A DNA stretch of 15,525 bases from NCBI GenBank assembly GCA_910588325.1, contig CAJUPP010000072.1, positions 2,269 to 17,793 on the forward strand, given 5' to 3'. Shown here piece after piece: positions 1 to 8,217 of this stretch. The notes under the pieces were generated by a model. That model worked only from the letters and a program-made list of their open reading frames with translations, ran no database searches and was not told the DNA's origin. Position numbers and translations under genes: made by a program. Origin of the DNA: an uncultured Hungatella sp. (lineage in GTDB: Bacteria; Bacillota; Clostridia; Lachnospirales; Lachnospiraceae). Each line of letters opens with the position of its first letter. Position 1 is the first letter of the stretch.

Positions 1-132
1 TAAGCCCTCTGCCTTCCCACAAAATTATTATACTTTTATAAAATCAGTATACACACCCCTTCACTTGTGCTAAACTAAAAGGAAGGTATTTCCATCCTCC
101 CTACGACCTGGAGAGTTACGCAAGGAGGCAAA

Positions 133-828
133 GTGGAAGGAAAAACAATGAAAGATATCCCCCTAAATGACCGCCCCTACGAGAAGTGTGTCAGGACGGG
201 ACCGGAAACCTTAAGCGACGAAGAACTGCTGTCCATCATTATTCGAACCGGCAGCAGACAAAACAACTCCTTAGAGACCGCAAGACAGATTCTGGCGCTA
301 AATTATCCTCATGACGGAATCTTAGGCCTATGCCACCTTTCTCTGCAGGAACTTACGAATGTAACCGGCATCGGAACCGTAAAAGGTATCCAGCTTATGT
401 GCATCGGAGAACTGTCCCGCCGCATCAGCAAGCGCTTTGCAGTGTCCGAGATCATCACCTTTCAAGATCCTGAGACAGTAGCCCAGTACTATATGGAAGA
501 TATGCGGCACATGGAGCAGGAACAGCTTTACGCCATGTTTTTAGATACCAAACATGGATTAATCAAAGATATTATGATTTCCAAGGGAACCGTCAACGCA
601 TCCATCGCGTCTCCCAGGGAAATTTTTGTTGAGGCCCTGAAACATCGTGCAGTAGGAATTATCTTGGCTCACAACCATCCCAGCGGAGACCCGACCCCCA
701 GCAGGGAGGATTTTTTGCTGACCAAACGAGTCAAAGCAGCCGGTTCTCTCATCGGAGTTCAGCTGCTGGACCATGTGGTGATCGGAGATCATTCTTACAG
801 CAGTTTTAAAAAAGAAGGAATGTTATAG
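133..828 (+). CDS. radC: RadC family JAMM/MPN-domain protein
   Basis: RadC (UPF0758) family protein. The biochemical role is unsettled: the old DNA-repair label is doubtful, and the fold is that of a JAMM metalloprotease-like domain. An N-terminal helix-hairpin-helix-like part (about residues 70-95, around VTGIGTVKG) precedes the C-terminal JAMM domain, where the metal-binding pattern H-N-H-P-S-G with a downstream Asp is visible (H180, H182, D193). Length (231 aa) is normal. The start is ambiguous. GTG at 133 has AAGGAGG at 122-128, only 4 bases away, while ATG at 148 (MKDIPLNDRPYEK, a typical RadC beginning) has AAGGA at 137-141 with 6-base spacing. The stop codon directly abuts the mreC start, so the two genes are very likely co-translated. 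Family assignment is firm; function is not. Confidence 0.93.
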   Translation: MEGKTMKDIPLNDRPYEKCVRTGPETLSDEELLSIIIRTGSRQNNSLETARQILALNYPHDGILGLCHLSLQELTNVTGIGTVKGIQLMCIGELSRRISKRFAVSEIITFQDPETVAQYYMEDMRHMEQEQLYAMFLDTKHGLIKDIMISKGTVNASIASPREIFVEALKHRAVGIILAHNHPSGDPTPSREDFLLTKRVKAAGSLIGVQLLDHVVIGDHSYSSFKKEGML

Positions 829-1674
829 ATGGGATCGAAATATAATCGTTATGTACTGGTAATTCTTACCGTTTTTTGTGTTGTGCTCATCGGAGTTACC
901 TCGTTTACCGACGACTGGCTGACTCCCTTAAGAACCGGCGTAGGATATGTGCTGATTCCCATTCAGTCAGGAGTAAACCGAGTGGGCGTCATGATATATG
1001 AGGAACTGACAGATTATACAAAGTTAAAAACTGCCTTAGATGAAAACAGAAGACTGCAGAATGAAATTGACCGTCTGACAGAGGAGAATAACCGTCTGTC
1101 AGCAGAACAGTTTGAACTGCAGCGTCTCAGGGAATTATATGATTTGGATCAGGAATACATGCAGTATGAGAAAACGGCTGCCAGAGTGATTGCCAATGAT
1201 TCCGGAGACTGGTTCCAGGTTTTCAGGGTGGACAAAGGCTCTGCCGACGGAATTTCCGTAGGCAATAATGTGATAGCCGGAGGCGGTCTGGTGGGAATCG
1301 TCACAGATGTGGGGGCCCACTATGCCACGATTCGTTCTATCATCGATGATTCTAGCCGGGTGGGAGCCATGGCGCTTCAATCAGGAGACACCTGTATCGT
1401 AGGCGGTGATTTAACCTTATACGTAGAGGGGCGTCTTCGGATTACCAATATCCAGACAGGTTCTGATATAAAGGACGGGGATCGGATTGTTACCTCCAAT
1501 ATCAGTTCCAAGTTCCTTCCGGGAATATTAATCGGTTATGCCACAGATATCACTCTTGACAGCAATCAGCTGACCAGCTCCGGCTACCTGATTCCGGCTG
1601 CCCAGTTCCATAATCTTCAGGAGGTTCTGATTATCACGGAGGTAAAGGAAGACGGAAGCGATTCTGATGACTGA
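829..1674 (+). CDS. mreC: Rod shape-determining protein MreC
   Basis: MreC is a bitopic membrane scaffold of the elongasome. It links MreB/MreD to PBP2 and RodA and activates lateral-wall synthesis. The 281 residues show a short cytoplasmic N-terminus, one membrane segment at about residues 8-26, a long extracytoplasmic coiled coil (about 60-110, with heptad-like ENRRLQNEIDRLTEENNRL), then the double beta-barrel core (about 115-270; GDWFQVFRVDKGSADGI and GGGLVGIVTDVG are family signatures). The acidic tail ends in DGSDSDD. The ATG follows the radC stop with no gap, and its ribosome site (GAAGGA, 814-819) lies inside radC, which suggests translational coupling. In many relatives mreB sits just before mreC, but here it does not. 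An 89-base gap separates it from mreD. Confidence 0.95.
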   Translation: MGSKYNRYVLVILTVFCVVLIGVTSFTDDWLTPLRTGVGYVLIPIQSGVNRVGVMIYEELTDYTKLKTALDENRRLQNEIDRLTEENNRLSAEQFELQRLRELYDLDQEYMQYEKTAARVIANDSGDWFQVFRVDKGSADGISVGNNVIAGGGLVGIVTDVGAHYATIRSIIDDSSRVGAMALQSGDTCIVGGDLTLYVEGRLRITNIQTGSDIKDGDRIVTSNISSKFLPGILIGYATDITLDSNQLTSSGYLIPAAQFHNLQEVLIITEVKEDGSDSDD

Positions 1675-1763
1675 GGCGGACCTGTTTTTAATGGAAGAAA
1701 CAGCCCCTCAGACGGCAATCAATCCATGTCCCGGTTTCGGGAAGTGGTGAAATGGAGAGCGGC

Positions 1764-2294
1764 ATGAACATAAAGCTTAAGCGTGCGATCATCAATCTTG
1801 CTTTGATTATCACAGCATTTACCATACAGAACTGTGTATTTCCCTTGATTCCCTTTTTGTCCGCGGCCCCAAACCTTTTGCTGATTCTGACCTTTTCATT
1901 CGGATTTATTGAAGGGCAGAGGGCAGGAATGTGGTATGGGGTTCTGGCCGGACTTCTGCTTGATCTATTTTACAGCGGACCATTTGGCTTTTATACCTTG
2001 TTTTACATTTATGTGGGTTATATCAACGGGATATGCACACAGTATTATTATTAAGACTATATTACGCTTCCCCTGATTTTAAGTATACTGAATGAACTGG
2101 CATACAACATGTATATCTATGTGTTCCGCTTTTTGATTCGGGGAAGACTGAATTTCCTTTATTTTTTCCGCCATTTGATGCTGCCGGAGATTATTTTCAC
2201 TGTTGTCACAACGTTACTTATCTATCGTCTGCTTCTGTACATCAACCGGAAATTAAAGGAGTTTGAGAGTAGGAGAGATACAACCATTGTTTAG
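1764..2294 (+). pseudogene. mreD: mreD interrupted by one in-frame TAA
   Basis: MreD is a small polytopic membrane protein of the elongasome. One continuous frame from ATG 1764 to the TAG at 2292-2294 reads as a full-length MreD (about 176 codons, usual family size), broken by a TAA at 2052-2054. Before the stop are membrane segments and GPFGFYTLFYIYVGYINGI. After it the frame continues as DYITLPLILSILNEL and MYIYVFRFLIRGRLNF, still MreD-like. There is no frameshift. An ATG at 1752 is also in frame, but GGAGAG at 1754-1759 fits ATG 1764 better. Translation from 1764 would stop after 96 residues, losing the last membrane segments. A re-start at ATG 2109 lacks a clear ribosome site. It could be a recent nonsense mutation, a sequencing error or a readthrough gene. 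The 3' end overlaps the start region of mrdA. Confidence 0.8.
2271..2277 (+). promoter_or_regulatory. Ribosome binding site deciding the mrdA start
   Basis: AGGAGAG lies 9 bases before the in-frame TTG at 2287. The longer in-frame TTG at 2263 has its purine-rich AAAGGAG only about one base away, too close to work well. The site therefore favours TTG 2287 as the mrdA start. Confidence 0.6.
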
Positions 2295-5163
2295 AGATAT
2301 TTTTGAGGCGGTAAAAGAATATTTAGGAAAGGTTATCGGTTCCAGAGTTTTTGCTCTGGCTTTGATCTTCACTGCTATGTTTGGGACGTTGGTGGCCAAG
2401 CTGTTTGACATGCAGATTGTACATGGCGAGGAATATTTAAGCACCTATGTTTCGAAAATCCAGAAAACGGTGTACACACCTGGAACCAGAGGCAATATTT
2501 ACGACTGCAACGGCAAGGTTTTGGCATACAATCAGCTTGCCTATTCCGTGACCATTCAGGATACGGGTGCTTACCGCACCAATCAGACCAGGAATCTGAT
2601 GTTGTATAAGCTGATAGGGATTCTGGACAAGCATGGGGCGGCAGTGGAGGGCAGGCTGGAGATTGCGTTGGACGAGAATGGAGATATTGTGTATACCAGT
2701 TCGTCGGAGGCATCCAGAAAGCGGTTCCTCAGAGATTTTTACGGTTTGACTTCCGTGGACATGCTGGATGATGAGAAAGGAAAATATCCATCCAATATAA
2801 CGGCAGCCCAGGTTCTTGACCAGCTGAGAGGTGAAAAACGATATGCGCTTGACCTTTTGAAAGATGAGAAAGGAAATCCGTTGATTCTGTCGGATAAGGA
2901 GGCAATTCAGATCGCAAATATCCGGTATACCATGGCTGCAACGGAATATCACAAATATGAGAGCACCACGGTTTCCTCCAATGTTTCGGAGGAGACGGTG
3001 ACAGAGATCGAAGAGAATCTGGCAGATTTGCGGGGAGTGGGCATTGAAGAATCTACGGTTCGGATCTATAATGACAGCGTATATTTTGCTCCTCTCATTG
3101 GCTATACCGGAAAGGTGCAGTCGGATCAGCTGGAAGATTTGAAAAAGATTGACGAGAGCTATGACGCCAATGATGTGGTAGGACGAATTGGTATCGAGGC
3201 CTCCATGGAGCATGAACTTCAGGGGAAAAAAGGGGTGCGAAATCTTTATGTGGATATTATGGGACGAATCCTGAAGGAAGATGAAAACGGCACGGAGGCA
3301 GTGGCGGGCAATGACATCTATATGACGATTGATTCGGATCTGCAGATTGGTATCTATCATCTGCTGGAACAGCAGCTGGCCGGAATTTTGGTAGGGCGTC
3401 TGGTAAACAGGGATGTGACGGAGGAGGAAAACCGGGATTCCAGTAAGAAAAAGATTCCTGTTAAAGATGCGTATTACCAATTGATTAACAATAATGTACT
3501 TTCTTTAAGCCATATGGAGTCAGAGGAAGCAGGAGATATTGAGAGGCAGATTCATCAGAAGTTTTTAGGGGAGCGGGAGAGGATTCTGGAGGAAATAAGA
3601 CGTCAGCTGTATGACCCGGCGGCTCCTGTCATGTCCCAGCTTCCGGAAGATATGAATTCCTATATGTACTATATCTATACATTTCTCAGTGATGATACCA
3701 TCGGTATCATTCAGAGGGATAAGATTGACAAAGAGAGCAGTGAGGCTGTGGCATGGAGGGACGAGAGCATCAGCCTGCGGGACTATCTGTACAGCGGAAT
3801 TGACGGAAACTGGATTGATACCACCAAGCTGGAGATTTCCAGCCGGTATTCCAGTGCAGACGACAGTTTTCAGGCAATTGTGGATTTTATCATAGAGCAG
3901 CTTCAGGAGGACACCAGGTTTACGAAACGTATTTATCGGTATCTGGTGGATCAGGATGTGGTGACAGGGAGAGAACTGTGTCTGGCCCTGTATTCTCAAG
4001 GGGTCCTTGCGTATGACCAGGATCAGGTGGCTCTTTTGACAGCCAATGGAACAGAGTATGCCTATACATTCCTGCTGGATCAGATTTCCAAGATTGCCAT
4101 CACACCGGCGCAGCTGGCGCTGGACCCATGTACGGCAGGCTGTACGGTGACAGATGTCAATGCCGGAAAAGTAAAGGCTTTGGTTACCTATCCAAGCTAT
4201 GACAACAATCTGCTATCCGGCACGGTGGATGCGGCATATTACAGTAAATTAAATAACGATCTGTCGCTGCCTCTTTATAACAATGCCACCCAGGTTCTGA
4301 AGGCTCCTGGTTCTACGTTTAAGCCCATTACGGCAGTGGCTGCTCTGGAGGAAGGTGTGGTGACTACTGCCGATGAGGTGAAATGTACTGGTATCTATGA
4401 GGAGATTTCCCTTCCGATTCGATGCTGGATCTATCCGGGATACCACGGAGATTTGACTGTCGTGGGAGGAATCCAGAACTCCTGCAACTACTTTTTCTCG
4501 GAGATGGCCCACCGCATGTCTACGGATGAGAACGGTGTGTACAATACGGAGAGAGGCCTGGAGACGATTCGAAAATATGCCACCATGTTTGGGCTTGATC
4601 ATCCCTCGGGCATAGAGATTTCGGAGAATCTGCCTACATTGTCTACTGAGGACCCGGAGCGTTCCGCCATGGGACAGGGTACCAACTCTTACACCAACGT
4701 ACAGATGGCGCGTTATGTGACTGCTTTAGCCAACCGGGGAAATGTATTTGAACTGAGTCTTATCGATAAGATTACATCCTCTGACGGTACGGTAATTGAT
4801 GATGGTATGCCGGAGATCTCCAACCATGTTGATATTAAAGATGAGACATGGGATGCGGTTCAGACCGGAATGCGCCAGGTAGTAACCAGTTCAGCGGTGT
4901 TCAGGGATCTGGAAGTGGAAATCGCAGGAAAAACCGGTACGGCACAGGAGAATACCAGAGCAAACCATGCATGGTTTATCTCCTACGGACCATATTCCAG
5001 GCCGGAGATTAGTGTGACAGTGAATATTCCTTACGGCTATACCTCCACCAATGCCGCTACAGTTGCTAAGAATGTTTATCGTTTGTATTATGGTTACATT
5101 GATTTGGATTATATTTTAAATACAGGTGCGCTGCAAGCATCTAACGTAGTGATTGGAGATTAA
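2287..5163 (+). CDS. mrdA: Penicillin-binding protein 2 (elongasome transpeptidase), long form
   Basis: Class B PBP of the PBP2 type: a D,D-transpeptidase that cross-links peptidoglycan during elongation, working with RodA as glycosyltransferase. Numbering is from TTG 2287 (958 aa). There is one N-terminal membrane anchor (about residues 12-33), then the pedestal domain beginning with TPGTRGNIYDCNGKVLA. The transpeptidase domain has all three catalytic motifs: S676-T-F-K679 (nucleophile), S732-C-N734 and K882-T-G884. The domain is split. TIDSDLQIGIYHLLEQQL (from about 347) is separated from TDVNAGKVKALVTYPSYDNN (about 622) by some 260 residues of charged, helical-looking sequence, which makes the protein much longer than the 600-700 residues of classical PBP2. 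It overlaps the end of mreD by 8 bases and is followed 41 bases later by minC. Confidence 0.94.
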   Translation: MFRDIFEAVKEYLGKVIGSRVFALALIFTAMFGTLVAKLFDMQIVHGEEYLSTYVSKIQKTVYTPGTRGNIYDCNGKVLAYNQLAYSVTIQDTGAYRTNQTRNLMLYKLIGILDKHGAAVEGRLEIALDENGDIVYTSSSEASRKRFLRDFYGLTSVDMLDDEKGKYPSNITAAQVLDQLRGEKRYALDLLKDEKGNPLILSDKEAIQIANIRYTMAATEYHKYESTTVSSNVSEETVTEIEENLADLRGVGIEESTVRIYNDSVYFAPLIGYTGKVQSDQLEDLKKIDESYDANDVVGRIGIEASMEHELQGKKGVRNLYVDIMGRILKEDENGTEAVAGNDIYMTIDSDLQIGIYHLLEQQLAGILVGRLVNRDVTEEENRDSSKKKIPVKDAYYQLINNNVLSLSHMESEEAGDIERQIHQKFLGERERILEEIRRQLYDPAAPVMSQLPEDMNSYMYYIYTFLSDDTIGIIQRDKIDKESSEAVAWRDESISLRDYLYSGIDGNWIDTTKLEISSRYSSADDSFQAIVDFIIEQLQEDTRFTKRIYRYLVDQDVVTGRELCLALYSQGVLAYDQDQVALLTANGTEYAYTFLLDQISKIAITPAQLALDPCTAGCTVTDVNAGKVKALVTYPSYDNNLLSGTVDAAYYSKLNNDLSLPLYNNATQVLKAPGSTFKPITAVAALEEGVVTTADEVKCTGIYEEISLPIRCWIYPGYHGDLTVVGGIQNSCNYFFSEMAHRMSTDENGVYNTERGLETIRKYATMFGLDHPSGIEISENLPTLSTEDPERSAMGQGTNSYTNVQMARYVTALANRGNVFELSLIDKITSSDGTVIDDGMPEISNHVDIKDETWDAVQTGMRQVVTSSAVFRDLEVEIAGKTGTAQENTRANHAWFISYGPYSRPEISVTVNIPYGYTSTNAATVAKNVYRLYYGYIDLDYILNTGALQASNVVIGD

Positions 5164-5204
5164 GTTTAGGCAGGGAAAAGTGACAGGAAAAGGGGTGGTG
5201 TGTA

Positions 5205-5870
5205 ATGAAGAGTACTGTGGTGATAAAGGGAAATAAATACGGAATGACCGTTATCCTGGATCCGGAGGTCCCTTTTGAAAAACTTCTGTTGGATATTGCC
5301 ACAAAATTCGAGGAGAGCGCCAAATTCTGGGGATCCGCACAGATGACACTGACATTGGCCGGAAGGCCTATGACTCCTGAACAGGAATTTGCCATTGTCA
5401 ATGTGATTACGCAGAATTCCCAGGTCGAGATCCTGTGTCTGGTAGATCAGGACGCCAACCGGATTAAACGGTGCGAGAAAGCTTTGAATGAGAAGCTTTT
5501 AGAGCTGTCCGCAACCACGGGACAGTTTTTCAGGGGAACCTTAAGGAGCGGAGAACAGCTGGAATCTGAGACCAGTATCGTAGTCATCGGCGATGTGGAG
5601 CGAGGGGCAAAAGTCACTGCCAAGGGAAATGTGATAGTGTTGGGAAATCTTTGGGGTTCGGTGACGGCAGGTGTGGCAGGAAATGAGGATATGGTGATTG
5701 TGGCCCTTGAGATGGCTCCGACCCAGTTAAAAATCGCTGACCAGGTCAGACAATTTTCCGAGAAAGGAAAGAAACTTGGAAAAGGCCCTGTGACAGTTTC
5801 TGTCGAAAATGGGACAATGTGTATAAAGACGATGAAAAAAGGGCTATTTGATTTATTAAAATTTAATTAA
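5205..5870 (+). CDS. minC: Septum site-determining protein MinC
   Basis: MinC inhibits FtsZ assembly and, recruited to the membrane by MinD, keeps the division ring away from the poles. The 221-residue protein has the usual two-domain layout: an N-terminal FtsZ-inhibitory domain (about 1-95) and a C-terminal beta-helical domain (about 105-205) that dimerises and binds MinD. The latter is marked by FFRGTLRSGEQL, GDVERGAKVTAKGNVIVLGNLWGSV and the IADQ segment. ATG is preceded by a purine-rich AAGGGGTGG site at 5190-5198. The gene starts 41 bases after mrdA and is probably in the same transcript. A 129-base gap to minD follows and may carry a separate signal. Confidence 0.94.
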   Translation: MKSTVVIKGNKYGMTVILDPEVPFEKLLLDIATKFEESAKFWGSAQMTLTLAGRPMTPEQEFAIVNVITQNSQVEILCLVDQDANRIKRCEKALNEKLLELSATTGQFFRGTLRSGEQLESETSIVVIGDVERGAKVTAKGNVIVLGNLWGSVTAGVAGNEDMVIVALEMAPTQLKIADQVRQFSEKGKKLGKGPVTVSVENGTMCIKTMKKGLFDLLKFN

Positions 5871-5873
5871 TAC

Positions 5874-5902
5874 TGGAAATATTGCGAAATATAAGGTACA
5901 AT
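5874..5902 (+). promoter_or_regulatory. Candidate sigma-A promoter in the minC-minD gap
   Basis: TGGAAA (5874-5879) and TACAAT (5897-5902) are 17 bases apart, matching the -35 at 4/6 and the -10 at 5/6. A second option is TTGCGA (5882-5887) with TATTGT (5905-5910), also spaced by 17. Either could give minDE-rodA an internal start. This is a consensus match only. Confidence 0.3.
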
Positions 5903-5918
5903 GGTATTGTTAGGGATT

Positions 5919-5972
5919 GCGGCAGTTTCTGTTTGGTAAAAAGCCGGACATGGCGCAGTGTGAAATTGCCGC
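5919..5972 (+). other. Inverted repeat upstream of minD
   Basis: GCGGCAGTTTC (5919-5929) can pair with GAAATTGCCGC (5962-5972) over 11 positions with a single G-U wobble and a 32-base loop. No T-run follows, so it is not a typical intrinsic terminator. It ends about 14 bases before the AGGAGG of minD and might stabilise or process the RNA between minC and minD. Confidence 0.4.
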
Positions 5973-5999
5973 TCAGGAATATATAGGAGGAACCAGGAC

Positions 6000-6791
6000 A
6001 TGAGTGAAGTCATTGTTATTACCTCCGGAAAAGGCGGGGTGGGTAAAACCACAACCTCTGCCAATCTTGGAACCGGCCTGGCTATGCTTGGGAAACGGGT
6101 GGTCATGATCGATACGGATATCGGCCTTCGTAACCTGGATGTAGTGATGGGACTGGAAAACAGGATTGTCTACAATCTGGTAGACGTGGTGGAGGGAAAC
6201 TGCAGAATGAAGCAGGCCCTTATAAGAGACAAAAGATATCCCAATCTGTATCTTCTCCCATCGGCTCAGACCAGGGATAAGACAGCAGTGAATCCCGAAC
6301 AGATGATAAAAATGATTGATGATTTACGAGATGAGTTTGACTACATACTGTTAGACTGTCCAGCGGGAATTGAACAGGGGTTTAAGAATGCGATTGCCGG
6401 CGCTGACAGGGCTTTGGTGGTAACAACCCCTGAAGTGTCCGCGATCCGCGATGCTGACCGTATCATCGGGCTTTTGGAGAATCAGGATATGGCAGGTATT
6501 CATCTGATTATCAACCGTGTCCGTCTGGATATGGTAAGGAAGGGTGATATGATGTCAGTGGATGATGTGGTGGACATTCTGGCAGTACCGCTTTTGGGAG
6601 CCATTCCTGATGATGAGTCTATTGTGATTTCCACCAATCAGGGGGAGCCTCTTGCAGGGATGGATACACCGGCCGGACAGGCCTATATGGATATCTGCAA
6701 ACGGCTTTTGGGAGAGGATATTCCTCTTTACATACCCAATGTAACCCGGAACCTGTTTTCCAAATTAACCGGTTTTCTGAAACGGGCATAG
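6000..6791 (+). CDS. minD: Septum site-determining ATPase MinD
   Basis: MinD is a membrane-associated P-loop ATPase of the ParA/MinD class. It binds the membrane as an ATP dimer, recruits MinC and is stimulated by MinE. The deviant Walker A is SGKGGVGKTT, with the signature lysine K11 and K16. The switch I region MIDTDIGLRNLD contains D40, and Walker B is YILLDCPAG. The family block TTPEVSAIRDADRIIGLLE is present. The last residues (NLFSKLTGFLKRA) form the amphipathic membrane-targeting helix expected of MinD. The length of 263 aa is standard. ATG 6000 has a strong AGGAGG upstream within TATAGGAGGAACC. minE begins 10 bases after the stop. Confidence 0.97.
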   Translation: MSEVIVITSGKGGVGKTTTSANLGTGLAMLGKRVVMIDTDIGLRNLDVVMGLENRIVYNLVDVVEGNCRMKQALIRDKRYPNLYLLPSAQTRDKTAVNPEQMIKMIDDLRDEFDYILLDCPAGIEQGFKNAIAGADRALVVTTPEVSAIRDADRIIGLLENQDMAGIHLIINRVRLDMVRKGDMMSVDDVVDILAVPLLGAIPDDESIVISTNQGEPLAGMDTPAGQAYMDICKRLLGEDIPLYIPNVTRNLFSKLTGFLKRA

Positions 6792-6801
6792 GAGGGACAT
6801 C

Positions 6802-7083
6802 ATGGACCGGATGCTTGGTTTACAGAGGAGACGGTCAGGAGAAGTAGCCAGAAAACGGTTGAAGCTTCTTTTGGTGATGGACAAGACGGGATGCTCCCCG
6901 GAACTTTTAGAGATGCTTAAGAGTGATATATGTCATGCAATATCAAAGTACTTAGAAGTGGACTCAGGGAAAATGGAGGTGGGAATCCGGAAGACTTCCT
7001 TTTGCGGCTCTGAAGATACAATACCAGCCCTTTATGCATACATACCAATTTACAGCCTGATTTATAAGGGGATGCTTTCATGA
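6802..7083 (+). CDS. minE: Cell division topological specificity factor MinE
   Basis: MinE stimulates the MinD ATPase and confines MinC/MinD to the poles, so this genome encodes the oscillating MinCDE type rather than only the DivIVA-anchored type. The 93 residues contain the anti-MinCD helix region (ARKRLKLLLVMDKTGCSPE) followed by the dimerising topological domain (LLEMLKSDICHAISKYLEV). The C-terminus is somewhat longer than in E. coli MinE and ends IPALYAYIPIYSLIYKGMLS. GGAGGG lies just ahead of the ATG. The TGA overlaps the rodA ATG by four bases (ATGA at 7080-7083), a sign of coupled translation. Confidence 0.93.
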   Translation: MDRMLGLQRRRSGEVARKRLKLLLVMDKTGCSPELLEMLKSDICHAISKYLEVDSGKMEVGIRKTSFCGSEDTIPALYAYIPIYSLIYKGMLS

Positions 7084-8201
7084 TTTTTTTGGATTATAAT
7101 TTTCGAAGATACAACTTTCGGATACTTCTGTATATGCTGATGCTAAGCGGAATCGGTCTGCTGGCCATCGGAAGTGCCACCAACCAGGATACCTCCATGA
7201 TTAACAAGCAGATCATGGGGATCGGCATAGGGCTTGCTCTGGCGGTTGGTCTGTCTCTGATTGATTACAGCAGGCTGCTTTCCATGAGTTTTATCATTTA
7301 TGGAGTGTGTCTGGGTCTTTTAGCCGCAGTTCTGTTTATGGGGATCCGACGAAACAATGCGACACGCTGGCTGGTATTGCCGGTTATCGGGCAGATTCAG
7401 CCTGCGGAGTTTGTAAAAATCGGTTTGATTTTATTCTTTTCCTGGTATTTTAATAAATATCAGGAAAAGATCAATAAGGTTTCTGTGCTGGGAATTGCAG
7501 CTCTTTTGTTTGCGGTTCCGGCTTTTATGATTCTTGAACAGCCCAATCTGTCTACGACTCTGGTAACCACTGTGATTATTGCCTCCATTGTATTCTGCTC
7601 AGGAGTCAGTTATAAGTGGATTTTGGGAGTCCTGGCAGTGGTGGTTCCGTCCACAGTGCTGTTCATCTATCTGCTTCAATATGATATGATTCATTTTCTG
7701 AGAGGATACCAGGCTACAAGAATTCTTGCCTGGATCAATCCTCAGAAGTATGCGGAAGCATACTGGCAGCAGGAGAATTCGATTATGGCCATTGGCTCCG
7801 GCCAGCTTTGGGGTAAAGGTTTAAATAATACCGAGATTGCCTCCGTGAAGAATGGAAATTTTCTTTCGGAAGAGCAGACGGATTTTATATTTGCCATAAT
7901 CGGAGAGGAGATGGGGTTCGTAGGTTCCATGGTAGTACTGGCGCTGTTTCTTCTTTTGATATATGAATGTTTATTGATGGCTTTCAGGGCAAAGGACCTG
8001 GCAGGCAGGCTGATCTGCGTAGGTATGGGGACGCTCCTGGCGTTTCAGAGCTTTGCCAATATAGCCGTTGCAACGGCCATATTTCCCAATACGGGATTGC
8101 CGCTGCCCTTTGTCAGTTATGGCGTCAGTTCCCTGCTCAGTATCTATCTGGGCATGGGAGTGGTATTAAATGTAGGACTACAACGTAAAAACAACAACTA
8201 A
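7080..8201 (+). CDS. rodA: RodA-type SEDS peptidoglycan glycosyltransferase
   Basis: SEDS-family glycan polymerase that extends peptidoglycan strands from lipid II and pairs with PBP2. The 373-residue protein is polytopic (about ten hydrophobic segments from residue 14 onward). Family signatures include RWLVLPVIGQIQPAEFVKI, EQPNLSTTLV and the extracytoplasmic segment EEQTDFIFAIIGEE, where D268 corresponds to the catalytically essential SEDS aspartate. The usual SYGGSS near the end reads PFVSYGVSSLLSIY. I believe clostridial RodA proteins often deviate here, so this need not impair function. FtsW or SpoVE is the main alternative, but the mre/min context and lack of a long cytoplasmic tail favour RodA. 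It overlaps minE by four bases. mgsA follows after 16 bases. Confidence 0.92.
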   Translation: MIFLDYNFRRYNFRILLYMLMLSGIGLLAIGSATNQDTSMINKQIMGIGIGLALAVGLSLIDYSRLLSMSFIIYGVCLGLLAAVLFMGIRRNNATRWLVLPVIGQIQPAEFVKIGLILFFSWYFNKYQEKINKVSVLGIAALLFAVPAFMILEQPNLSTTLVTTVIIASIVFCSGVSYKWILGVLAVVVPSTVLFIYLLQYDMIHFLRGYQATRILAWINPQKYAEAYWQQENSIMAIGSGQLWGKGLNNTEIASVKNGNFLSEEQTDFIFAIIGEEMGFVGSMVVLALFLLLIYECLLMAFRAKDLAGRLICVGMGTLLAFQSFANIAVATAIFPNTGLPLPFVSYGVSSLLSIYLGMGVVLNVGLQRKNNN

Positions 8202-8217
8202 TGAAGGGGGAAGACAA

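Noticed and set aside
1..132. End of an upstream gene, or a strong promoter, before radC
   Set aside because: The leading TAA could be a stop codon but nothing confirms it. TATACT- and TATAAA-like stretches have no good -35 at the right distance, so no feature is claimed beyond the radC ribosome site.
1752..2294. Frameshift in mreD
   Set aside because: Both parts are in the same frame and are joined by sense codons 2055-2108. A single TAA explains the break, so no insertion or deletion is needed.
2437..3480. 347-codon open frame on the minus strand
   Set aside because: It lies wholly inside mrdA, antisense to it, with low-complexity Ile/His/Arg-rich content and no recognisable domain. mrdA is well supported here.
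7080..8201. Loss of function in RodA because SYGGSS reads SYGVSS
   Set aside because: Other SEDS signatures and the essential Asp are intact, and from memory clostridial RodA proteins often vary at this glycine.
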